Translations under genes and position numbers: made by a program
NCBI RefSeq assembly: GCF_000374165.1
Contig: NZ_KB893670.1
Location: 279,718-343,717, forward strand
Origin: Parafrankia elaeagni
Lineage (GTDB): Bacteria; Actinomycetota; Actinomycetes; Frankiales; Frankiaceae
DNA: 64,000 nt
Direction: 5' to 3'
The notes under the pieces: model-generated
The model's database searches: none
Seen by the model: the letters and a program-made list of their open reading frames with translations, nothing else
Told to the model about the DNA's origin: nothing
Part shown: positions 27,629-35,827 of the stretch, piece after piece
Layout of the letters: every line of letters begins with the position of its first letter
Numbering within the stretch: position 1 is the first letter of the stretch

Positions 27629-29998
27629 TCATGCCCCCTTGCCGGTGAACGCCGCGGGCACACCGGCGCGCGAACGCGAACGCGGGTGCGGTGGCGGTAG
27701 CGGGAAACGCCGGCCGAGGAGGGGGCGCGGGTTCACCGCGGCGCGCAGCCGGCGGGTGAGCGGACGTCCTTCGCCAAGCCTTCGGCGCAGGTCGTCCACG
27801 AGCGCCCAGGCATGGGCGGCGTCCGCCGGGCCGACGCTGCCCGGGTGGGCGTACGCCGCCGCGGTGATGAGCACACCCAGCCGTTCCACCACCTCGGCGG
27901 CGGGCGCTCCGAGGGCACGCGCGTCCTCGACCACGTCGGTGGCTGTTCGTGACCGGTCGGGTGGCACGCCCCAGTCCCACAGACGGTCGCGGGCCTCCCG
28001 CCAGGCGCCCGCGATCCGCGCTTCGGGCGTCCCGCCTCCCCGCCGGCGCCGGCGCCGGCGCCACTTCTCCGCGACGAGCAGCGGCGGGACCGCGACCAGC
28101 ACGGCAGCGAGCACGATCAGGAGCCACAGCGTGGCCGACCGGATCGCGCCGCCGCCCCCGGACGGTGGCGCGTGGAGCAGCGGGATCGGTTCCACCTTCG
28201 GTAGCGGCGCCTCGTCAACAGCCGGGTCCGGTTCCGGCGGTGCGGCTCCGTCGCCCTCCGCGCTGGCGGCGTCGACGGGCGACTGGCGGTCCAGGTCGCT
28301 GGTGTCCGTCGGTTCGAACGGCACCCATCCGATCCCGTCGAGGTAGACCTCGGGCCAGGCGTGCGCCCGCGACTGGCTGATCTCGAACACGCCCTGGCCA
28401 CCGTCACCGCCGGGGGCGAGCAGATAGCCGACCGCGATCCTGGACGGGAAGCCCTTCACCCGCGCGAGCAGGGCGAACGCGGCTGCATGCTGCTCGGCGT
28501 ACCCGCGTTGCTCCTGCTGGTCCGGGCTGGTCAGCATCCGGGTCAGCGAGCCGTACGACTGGCCGGGACGCCCGTTCAGGTCGTAGGGGAACCGGGCCGC
28601 ATCGCGCAGGTACCGTTCCAGTGCTGTGAGCTGGGCGTACGGGGTCCGCGCGCCCGCTGTCGCGGTGGTGGCCACGGCGACGAGATCCGCGGGCAGACCC
28701 GCCGGCACGCCGAGGTACCGGGCGAACTCCGGGCCGGATCCGGGCACGGCGGCGTCGAGCCGCGGCTGGTCGGGTGCGGGCACCGCCGCTGTGAGCTGAT
28801 AGCGGTAGCCGTCCGCGGGCGGCCCGGTCGCCAGCAGCGCACCGGTCTCGGAGTCGACGGCCAGGCCGGCGCCGGCGAGCCGGGTGGGCCAGCCCACGCC
28901 GGGCAGCAGCGGCGAGGCAAGCGTGTCGAAGGAGATGTCCGCACGCACCGTCACCGCCGGCTCCACCGGGGCGAGCTCCCCCTCCGGGGGAACGCCACCC
29001 GCCCGTACGAACGTGTTCCCGTTGCGCCAGCGCGCGCCGTCGAAGTCGCCGAGGAGAGCGGTCGTCACCCGGTCCACGGGGAGCCGACCGGTGGACGACG
29101 CGAGCCGGACGGTGCCCAGCCGGCGTGGCGGTGTGGCGGTGAGCTGACCCCGTACCTCGACGAGTGGGTTCAGTTCCCGGCTGAACGAGACCGACTGGTC
29201 GTGGAGCGTGCGGGGATCGGCCGGGGCGCGGGAGGGCATGACGATCGCCACCACCGCCCCCAGCCCGACCGCCACGACCACGACCGGCAGGCCGAGCAGC
29301 AACCGCCCGGACAGCCCACCGCCGCCCCCGGTGCGAACGACTCCGCTCGGGGCGGCAGCGCCGTCGCCGGGAGCGGCAGCGCCGTCGCCCGAGACGGGCG
29401 GTTCGGCTCTGACCAGGACGAAGCCGAGGCCGGACAGCCCCAGCAGGACGGCCGCCGGCAGCGTGCCACCTCTGTGGGACGCGGTCAGCGCGAGCGCGGC
29501 GACGAACCCGGCGAGCACCGGCACCAGCGCCGGCAGCGCCGCCCCGGTGGTGACCGCGAGCGCCACCGCGGCCGCCGTCGCCAGCCACACCAGCAGCACG
29601 GGGGTGACCAGCAGGACGGCTTCCGGGTCGGCGGGAACACCAGTCGTCAGCAGGGCGGACCAGCCGGCGCGCAGCGCAGGGACGAAGGCGCGGGCACCGA
29701 ACGGGCCGTGCGTGCTCAGCGGCCCGAACAGGGTCACCAGCGAGTAGCCGGCGAAGCCAGCCACGCTGACGGCCGCGAGCACGTCGAACCGCCGTGTGCG
29801 CCGGCTTGTCACCGTGACGACCGCCGCGGCCGCGAGCACCGCGCCTGCCAGGACAGCCAGGGCTCCGTAGCCCGTGAACAGGGTGCTCGCGGCCCACGCC
29901 ACGGCGAACAGGCAGACGAGGAGGCAGGCCAGATCCGGCCTCGGCCATGCCCGCCCCGTGCCTGGTGGCCGCCGTAGTCGTCTCAGCAGTTGTCTCAT
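27629..29998 (-). CDS. Transglutaminase-like membrane protein, Cys replaced by Ala
   Basis: 789 residues, TgpA-type layout: ~8 N-terminal membrane helices, external DUF3488-like region, a transglutaminase-like core (~450-580) and a last helix before a basic cytoplasmic tail. In the core the expected GYCEQ motif reads GYAEQHAAAFALLARV; codon GCC at 28496-28498 (complement) gives Ala at residue 501. The downstream His (RAHAWPEVYLDG) and the WVPFEPT segment remain. It is therefore predicted to lack cysteine catalysis and may act as a binding or structural module. ATG overlaps the DUF58 stop by four bases (ATGA). Confidence 0.88.
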   Translation of the reverse strand: MRQLLRRLRRPPGTGRAWPRPDLACLLVCLFAVAWAASTLFTGYGALAVLAGAVLAAAAVVTVTSRRTRRFDVLAAVSVAGFAGYSLVTLFGPLSTHGPFGARAFVPALRAGWSALLTTGVPADPEAVLLVTPVLLVWLATAAAVALAVTTGAALPALVPVLAGFVAALALTASHRGGTLPAAVLLGLSGLGFVLVRAEPPVSGDGAAAPGDGAAAPSGVVRTGGGGGLSGRLLLGLPVVVVAVGLGAVVAIVMPSRAPADPRTLHDQSVSFSRELNPLVEVRGQLTATPPRRLGTVRLASSTGRLPVDRVTTALLGDFDGARWRNGNTFVRAGGVPPEGELAPVEPAVTVRADISFDTLASPLLPGVGWPTRLAGAGLAVDSETGALLATGPPADGYRYQLTAAVPAPDQPRLDAAVPGSGPEFARYLGVPAGLPADLVAVATTATAGARTPYAQLTALERYLRDAARFPYDLNGRPGQSYGSLTRMLTSPDQQEQRGYAEQHAAAFALLARVKGFPSRIAVGYLLAPGGDGGQGVFEISQSRAHAWPEVYLDGIGWVPFEPTDTSDLDRQSPVDAASAEGDGAAPPEPDPAVDEAPLPKVEPIPLLHAPPSGGGGAIRSATLWLLIVLAAVLVAVPPLLVAEKWRRRRRRRGGGTPEARIAGAWREARDRLWDWGVPPDRSRTATDVVEDARALGAPAAEVVERLGVLITAAAYAHPGSVGPADAAHAWALVDDLRRRLGEGRPLTRRLRAAVNPRPLLGRRFPLPPPHPRSRSRAGVPAAFTGKGA

Positions 29999-31134
29999 CG
30001 GACGGCGACCGCCCGGTTCCAGGCGGCGGCGAACGCCCCGCTGGTCGCGGCGTTTACGACGAACGCCCCCGCGGGCGCCGCCACCCGCTCGCTGGTGATC
30101 ATAGCCACGCTGAGCATCGCGAACTGCCGCCGGACAGCGGTGACCGCTCCCAGCGCGGCCGGTACCGGCGCCCCGGTGACGACGGCGAGCGCCGCGCCGT
30201 CGCCGGCCGACCCGAGGCGCAGCAGTGCCGGGAGGCCGGGGTCGTCCTCGCCGCGGTGTGCGGCGGCGAACAGGTCGAGCAGCTCCCCGCGGGCCGACAG
30301 CCCCCTCTCGGCCGCGAACCGCGCCCCGGAGGTGGTACGCACGTCGACGGGCAGGCCCCCGTCGAAGGCGGCGACGGTCAGCGACGCGGCGACACGCACC
30401 GCCTCCTCGAAGGAGTCATCGGTGTAGGGCGCGGCGCTGGTGTCGAGGACGACGACCATCCGCGGCTCGTGCGGCACCACGTTGTGCCGGACCAGCAGCG
30501 TCCCGGTCCTGGCCGACGACGGCCAGTGCACGAGCCGCAGGTCGTCGCCGCGGACGTACTCGCGCAGGCTGTGGAACGCCACGCCACCGGTGGGTGCGGC
30601 AGCCGAGGTCCGGCCGTCGGTCTCACGTGACCGCCCGGTCGGCGGCGGGAGGACGGACTCCGGCCTCGGCTGGACTGTCAGCCGCGCCTGCGACGGGTAC
30701 GACCGCGCCGCGTGGAACAACCCGAACGGGTCACTGTGCCCGACGGTCAGCGGACCGACGGGGAAGATCCCCCGCCGGTCGGTGGGCAGCAGGCAGGCCA
30801 CCTCCCGCGTCTCGCCAGCCGCGAGGCTCGGGACCGCCACCCGCACCCGCCTGCCTCCCACCGTCTCGACGGCGAGGAACGGCGGGCAGCGACGGGTTCC
30901 GGTGTTGGTCACCGCCAGGAGCCCGCGCGCCGCGCCGCCCTCGGTGACCCGCGCGGGCTCGATCCGCCGCACGATCCGCACCTGCGGGCGGACGGCCATC
31001 CACCCGGCCGCCGCCGCCAGCGTCGCCAGGCCGGTGGACGCCAGCGCGACCAGCTCCCGATAACCGAGCGCCAGCCCGCTCGCGAACAGCACGACCGTGA
31101 CGGCCACTGCCACCCAGCCCGACCGAGTGATCAT
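29995..31134 (-). CDS. DUF58 domain protein
   Basis: 379 residues. Two N-terminal hydrophobic helices, then an Ig-like segment (RIVRRIEPARVTEGGAARGLL), then the DUF58 signature REYVRGDDLRLVHWPSSAR (~residue 200) with a von-Willebrand-A-like fold after it (MVVVLDTSAAPYTDD). DUF58 proteins are regular partners of MoxR ATPases and transglutaminase-like membrane proteins. Both junctions are four-base ATGA overlaps (31131-31134 and 29995-29998), so translation is coupled. Confidence 0.92.
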   Translation of the reverse strand: MITRSGWVAVAVTVVLFASGLALGYRELVALASTGLATLAAAAGWMAVRPQVRIVRRIEPARVTEGGAARGLLAVTNTGTRRCPPFLAVETVGGRRVRVAVPSLAAGETREVACLLPTDRRGIFPVGPLTVGHSDPFGLFHAARSYPSQARLTVQPRPESVLPPPTGRSRETDGRTSAAAPTGGVAFHSLREYVRGDDLRLVHWPSSARTGTLLVRHNVVPHEPRMVVVLDTSAAPYTDDSFEEAVRVAASLTVAAFDGGLPVDVRTTSGARFAAERGLSARGELLDLFAAAHRGEDDPGLPALLRLGSAGDGAALAVVTGAPVPAALGAVTAVRRQFAMLSVAMITSERVAAPAGAFVVNAATSGAFAAAWNRAVAVR

Positions 31135-32126
31135 CCCCGGGCGGCGCGGTGCTCCGGGACGGGCACCGAGGCTGCGATCTGGCCGAGGATGCCGTCCGCG
31201 GTGACGCCGTCGAGCGCGACCTCGGGACGTAGGATGATCCGGTGTCCCAGTACCTCGGGCACCAGCGCCTTGACGTCGTCCGGCGTCACGAACGACCGCC
31301 CGTTCGCCGCTGCCCGCGCCTGCGCCGCACGGGCCAGTGCCAGCCCCCCGCGCGGGCTCACGCCGAGCCGGATCTGCTCCGGCCGGCGGCGCGTGTCAGC
31401 GACGATCATGACGATGTAGTCGAACACCTCCCGGGAGACGTACACCCCGCGGACCACACTGGTCATGCGCACGAGGTCGGCGATGGTGACAACCGCCTCG
31501 AGATCCTCCGGAGCGGCGCCCCGCGTGCCCGCGGTGAGGATCTCGACCTCCGCCTCGTGGCCGGGATACCCCACCGACGCACGGGCCATGAAACGGTCGA
31601 TCTGTGCCTCCGGCAGCTCGTAGGTCCCGCCGTGCTCCACCGGGTTCTGGGTCGCGATCACGACGAACGGCCGCGGCACCGGATGCGTCACCGAGTCGAC
31701 GGTGACCTGCCGCTCCTGCATCACCTCCAGCAGGGCCGACTGGGTCTTCGGCGACGCCCGGTTGACCTCGTCGACGAGCACGACGTTCGCGAAGACCGGC
31801 CCGTGATGGAACTCGAAGGAGCGGGACCGCTCGTCCCAGATCTGCACCCCGGTCACATCCGACGGGAGAAGGTCCGGGGTGAACTGCACCCGCCGCGCCG
31901 ACCCGCCGACGGAATGGGCGACAGCCTTCGCCAGTGACGTCTTCCCGGTTCCCGGGACATCGTCGAGAAGCAGGTGCCCCTCGGCATACATGCAGGTCAG
32001 CACAAGTTCCACGACGGCGGTGTTGCCGCGGAAGAACTGAGTGACATTACCCGTCAACAACCGGTGCTGCCCGACGAACCAGTCAACATCGGCCGCAGAC
32101 GTGACCGAGCCCGCATGAGTATTCAC
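31131..32126 (-). CDS. MoxR family AAA+ ATPase
   Basis: 331 residues from GTG at complement 32126, with GAGGG close upstream; the frame is open to 32213 and a longer form is possible. Walker A DDVPGTGKTS, Walker B VVLVDEVNRASPKTQ, sensor segment VIATQNPVEHGGTYELPEAQIDRF and the C-terminal lid SPRGGLALARAAQ are all intact. MoxR ATPases act as chaperones that mature or activate vWA-type partners, here presumably the DUF58 protein. First gene of the five-gene operon. Confidence 0.93.
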   Translation of the reverse strand: MNTHAGSVTSAADVDWFVGQHRLLTGNVTQFFRGNTAVVELVLTCMYAEGHLLLDDVPGTGKTSLAKAVAHSVGGSARRVQFTPDLLPSDVTGVQIWDERSRSFEFHHGPVFANVVLVDEVNRASPKTQSALLEVMQERQVTVDSVTHPVPRPFVVIATQNPVEHGGTYELPEAQIDRFMARASVGYPGHEAEVEILTAGTRGAAPEDLEAVVTIADLVRMTSVVRGVYVSREVFDYIVMIVADTRRRPEQIRLGVSPRGGLALARAAQARAAANGRSFVTPDDVKALVPEVLGHRIILRPEVALDGVTADGILGQIAASVPVPEHRAARG

Positions 32127-33075
32127 AATCCCTCGAAAATTCCCCCAGTATTGCACGGATCCGGGTGCCCACGACATCCCTGCGATCGTGCCGCCCGGCT
32201 TCCGCCGGGCCACGTAGAGGAATGAAGCGGACGAAGCCCCGGCACCACAGCTACGACAGACTAGACGGAAGCCCGACAGAGTAGTAGAGAACCCTCACAA
32301 CGCCCACCATGTCACGATTCCGACGCCCTCGCGGTGACGGCAGGCCGGCCCGCACCGCGCCGCCTCACCCGCGCCCCCCGGGGACGGTCAGCGGCGGGCC
32401 CGAGAACAGCCGCCACGGCCGGCGAGGCGCGCTGCTCCTCGTCGGCGAGCACGCGCGCGGCGGCCGGAGGCGGCCGCGCGGGTCGCGCGAACAGCGGGCC
32501 TGGCAACCTGGTATGGACTGCTCACCGAGATGTGGCTGACGGCCGGCTGACTCGCGTGGATGCAAGGTGATCGACAGGCATGCCGAGGACGGGATGGGCG
32601 TTGTCCCGGCGCCAGACCAGCGAGTGCGGGTAGACCGGGGTCGGGCTCCGTACGGGGATTCGGCCGATGGTCCGGCGGCCGGCTCGTCGCTGATCGATGA
32701 GATCGTCCGGGAGCGCGAGGCGCTGGCCACCCGCCAACACCAAACCTGCAGGTCGCCACACCACCTCAAAGCAAAAACAACAATGCGTAACCTTGGGGTG
32801 ACAGCAAGCAAGAGAACCCGATCGCCGGCGATCAGATTCCGCCGGGCGAATCGGGAGGCGCCCTCGGCGCCTCGGCCGGTCGGGGTAGCATTCCCGTGGC
32901 GCGTAGATCTGACAGACTGTCGTGCGTGGGCTACCGGTCCACCACTGGTCTGCCGCCGGCACTCCGGCTCCTCCGCAATGTGACCGCTTCACCTCACTCG
33001 CGGGTCAGGGGCGCTCCTGGAGGGTGAACGTCGGCCGAACGGCCGGCGAGTTGGTTCCCATACCGCCTGGGGGGG
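32127..33075. other. Gene-poor stretch with a regulator remnant
   Basis: About 950 bp between the MoxR start and the first polysaccharide gene, which diverge from it. Both promoters must lie here. Except for the LysR fragment at 32555-32671 no coding region is convincing. The part around 32755-32820 is visibly less GC-rich than its surroundings. Confidence 0.55.
32555..32671 (-). pseudogene. LysR-type regulator C-terminal remnant
   Basis: A minus-strand frame here reads RTIGRIPVRSPTPVYPHSLVWRRDN followed by AHPVLGMPVDHLAS. The (T)PVYP.SL.WRRDN.HP.L...DHL pattern is the standard end of actinobacterial LysR substrate-binding domains. Upstream in the same frame no LysR helix-turn-helix or ligand domain is seen, so only a decayed 3' end remains. 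Confidence 0.6.
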
Positions 33076-34464
33076 ATGGTGGGACAGGAAGACGCCGGTC
33101 GCAGCTCGTCGGTTATTGAGGCCGTCACGAGTGAGCAGTCGACCACAACGCCGCGACTCGACAACCACGCCGGTATGGAGCGGACCCAGTTGCCCGAGCC
33201 ACAGGACGCCGCCGGAGCCGACGCCGGGCGCCAGCCCCGCGGGCGAGTGCTGATCATCGTGCAGAACCTGCCGGTCCGTATCGACCGGCGCGTCTGGCAG
33301 GAAGCGCAGTCCCTGATCAGGGCCGGATACGTCGTCTCGGTCATCTGTCCGCGCGGGCCGAAAGAGCGCAGGTACCAGGTCGTTGACGGCGTGCATATCT
33401 GGACCTACCGCGGGGCTCCGGCCACCACCGGGCTGGCCAGTTACGCCTTCGAGTTCGGTTACTGTTGGCTACGGACGTTCTTCCTGTCCTTCGCGGCCGC
33501 CAGAAAACCGGGTTTTGACGTGATCCAGGCATGCAACCCGCCTGACACCTACTGGGCGCTCGCGCTGTTCCACAGACTGTTCCGCAAGAAGTTCGTCTTC
33601 GATCACCATGACCTGTGTCCGGAGGTCTACCAGTCCCGCTTCCGCCGGGACAACGATCTGTTGTACCGCCTCCTGCTGGTGCTGGAACGCGGCAACCAGC
33701 GGTTCGCGAACCACGTTCTCGTGACCAACGAGTCCTACCGCCGGATCGCGCTCACCCGGGGGCGGCGTCCCCCGGAGGATGTGACAGTAGTGCGTAGCGG
33801 CCCCGACCTGGCCAAGATGCAGCCGGTGCCGCCTCGTCCGGAGCTACGCCGAGGCCGTCCGCACATGGCTGCCTACCTTGGTGTGATGGGGCCTCAGGAC
33901 GGCGTCGACGGCCTGGTGGAGGCGATCGACCACTACGTCCACGTGCTTGGCCGCACCGACTGCCACTTCGTCCTCATGGGCTTCGGCGACTGTCTCGCTG
34001 ATCTGAAGACACAGGTGGGCCGGCTGGGGCTCCAGGAGTGGGTCGAGTTCACCGGCCGGGCCGACGACACGATGATCAAAGATTACCTGTCGTCGTCGGA
34101 CGTCGGCCTCTCGCCCGACCCGCGCAGCCCGTTGAACGAGGTCTCGACCATGAACAAGACGCTGGAGTACATGGCGTTCGGCCTACCGGTCGTGGCCTTC
34201 GACCTGACCGAGACCCGGGTGAGCGCGGGGGAGGCAGCGGTCTACGCGACCACCGACGAGCCGTCGGCGTTCGCGCGGGCCCTGGCCGAGCTCATCGACG
34301 ATCCGGAGCGGCGCAGCAAGCTGGGCACGATCGGGCGGGAGCGGATCGAGAACGAGCTGTCCTGGCGGCATTCGGCCCGCCAGTATGTCGGGGTTTACGA
34401 CCGCCTGCTCGGCAGGTCGGTCGCCCGTGACAGCGGCGTGTCGGGCCGTACCTCCGCCTCGTGA
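33076..34464 (+). CDS. GT4 family glycosyltransferase
   Basis: 462 residues. After ~55 disordered residues a GT-B fold follows: RVLIIVQNLPVRIDRRVWQEA N-lobe, FDHHDLCPEVY, YLGVMGPQDGVDGLVEA, and a C-lobe nucleotide-sugar site SPLNEVSTMNKTLEYMAFGLPVVAFD, with E..MA.G.PVV as in family 4. It acts on the cytoplasmic face during repeat-unit assembly. First gene of a plus-strand run: its stop overlaps the methyltransferase start (GTGA). ATG 33076 directly follows a G-run; a later ATG at 33175 would cut the disordered part. Confidence 0.9.
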   Translation: MVGQEDAGRSSSVIEAVTSEQSTTTPRLDNHAGMERTQLPEPQDAAGADAGRQPRGRVLIIVQNLPVRIDRRVWQEAQSLIRAGYVVSVICPRGPKERRYQVVDGVHIWTYRGAPATTGLASYAFEFGYCWLRTFFLSFAAARKPGFDVIQACNPPDTYWALALFHRLFRKKFVFDHHDLCPEVYQSRFRRDNDLLYRLLLVLERGNQRFANHVLVTNESYRRIALTRGRRPPEDVTVVRSGPDLAKMQPVPPRPELRRGRPHMAAYLGVMGPQDGVDGLVEAIDHYVHVLGRTDCHFVLMGFGDCLADLKTQVGRLGLQEWVEFTGRADDTMIKDYLSSSDVGLSPDPRSPLNEVSTMNKTLEYMAFGLPVVAFDLTETRVSAGEAAVYATTDEPSAFARALAELIDDPERRSKLGTIGRERIENELSWRHSARQYVGVYDRLLGRSVARDSGVSGRTSAS

Positions 34465-35807
34465 CCCCACGCCGGATGACCCCACGCCGGACCAGCCCCG
34501 ACCACATCGAGTTCGAGGATCGCGCCGTGCCCGGATCCGAACCGCGAGGGACCTGTCCGGCCTGTCAGGCCACCGGCCTGGAGCCCCTGTTCCTGGTTGA
34601 GCGTTCGCCGGTCCTCACCGGAGTCCTCTGCGCGACCAGGGATGAAGCACTCGGCGCACTGCGGCGGACACTCGACCTTCACCTGTGCGGCAGGTGCGGG
34701 ACCCTCGTCAACGTCGCCTTCGACCCCGACCTGGTCGAATACGACGGCCACTATGACAACTCGTTGCATTATTCGAGCACCTTTCGAGCCTACGCGACCG
34801 AGCTGGCGCACCGCCTGATCACGACACATCGTCTCGCCAGCCGTCCTGTCGTCGAGATCGGTTCGGGCAAGGGTGACTTTCTCCGGGAGCTGTGCAGTCT
34901 CGCCGGCACGTCCGGGACGGGGTACGACCCGACCTACATCGGGCCGCAGCGGGCCGAGGATGTCGACGTCGCCTTCGTCGTCGACTACTACGGTCCGCGT
35001 TACCGCCACCTCCCTGGAGACTTCGTCGTCTGCCGGCACGTCCTCGAACACGTAACGGACCCGCGCGCCTTCCTGGAGAACATCCGCGAGGCTCTCGGGG
35101 ACCGCGAGGCATCGATCTACCTCGAGGTGCCCAACGGCGGCTTTCTGCTCAGCGAGGCCGGGGCCTGGGACTACATCTACCCACATGTGACGTATTTCTC
35201 TCCGGCGGGCCTGAGTGGCGTAGTCACCGCAGCCGGCTTCGAGGTCACGGCAGGCGGCACGGCGTTCGGCGAGCAGTTTCTGTGGGTCGAAGCGAAAACA
35301 GCCGGGCCGGAGGATGCCGCAGCTCCCTCGGGAATGCTCGCGCCGGGCGAGGACCTGGCCGCGGTCAGTCGTTATGTCGAGCACGCGCGCAGCTTTGGCC
35401 GCCGCTATCCCGACGTCATCAGCCGGTGGATGCGTGAGCTCGATGTTTCGACCATCCCACCCACCGGCCCGACAATGCCTGACCTGACCATCGAGATCCT
35501 GCAGAACGGCTCCATCGCGGAGCCGCCACCGTCCGATCAGGCACGTGTGCTCGTCTGGGGGGCTGGTTCCAAGGGAGTGAACTTTCTCAACGTCATCGGG
35601 CCCGGGCCGGCGGTCCTGGGAGTCGTCGATCTCAATCCGAACAAGCAGGGAACTTTCATTCCGGGCACGGGCCACCAGGTGATCGCACCTGAGGAGGTCC
35701 CCGGCACGGCCGTCACCCGGGTGCTGCTGGCGAACGCGCTGTACCTGAACGAGGTCAGGGCGCTTCTCGACGATCTTGATGTCCGGGTGGACGTTGTTCC
35801 CCTCTGA
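34461..35807 (+). CDS. C-methyltransferase-like SAM enzyme, divergent copy
   Basis: 448 residues from GTG 34461. Three-part layout of sugar C-methyltransferases: N-terminal zinc site (CPACQ ... CGRC), central SAM domain (VVEIGSGKGDFL), C-terminal Rossmann-like domain (VLVWGAGSKGVNFLN, NKQGTFIPGTGH). The pair used for catalysis in characterised C-3-methyltransferases (YHEH) reads IYPH here, so the Glu is lost. Two paralogs occur at 40118 and 41320. Activity may be changed to O-methylation or another role. A 15-bp duplication (34461-34490) repeats TPRRM/TPRRT at the N-terminus. Confidence 0.82.
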   Translation: MTPRRMTPRRTSPDHIEFEDRAVPGSEPRGTCPACQATGLEPLFLVERSPVLTGVLCATRDEALGALRRTLDLHLCGRCGTLVNVAFDPDLVEYDGHYDNSLHYSSTFRAYATELAHRLITTHRLASRPVVEIGSGKGDFLRELCSLAGTSGTGYDPTYIGPQRAEDVDVAFVVDYYGPRYRHLPGDFVVCRHVLEHVTDPRAFLENIREALGDREASIYLEVPNGGFLLSEAGAWDYIYPHVTYFSPAGLSGVVTAAGFEVTAGGTAFGEQFLWVEAKTAGPEDAAAPSGMLAPGEDLAAVSRYVEHARSFGRRYPDVISRWMRELDVSTIPPTGPTMPDLTIEILQNGSIAEPPPSDQARVLVWGAGSKGVNFLNVIGPGPAVLGVVDLNPNKQGTFIPGTGHQVIAPEEVPGTAVTRVLLANALYLNEVRALLDDLDVRVDVVPL

Positions 35808-35827
35808 CCGAAGCTAGGGGCGACGCA

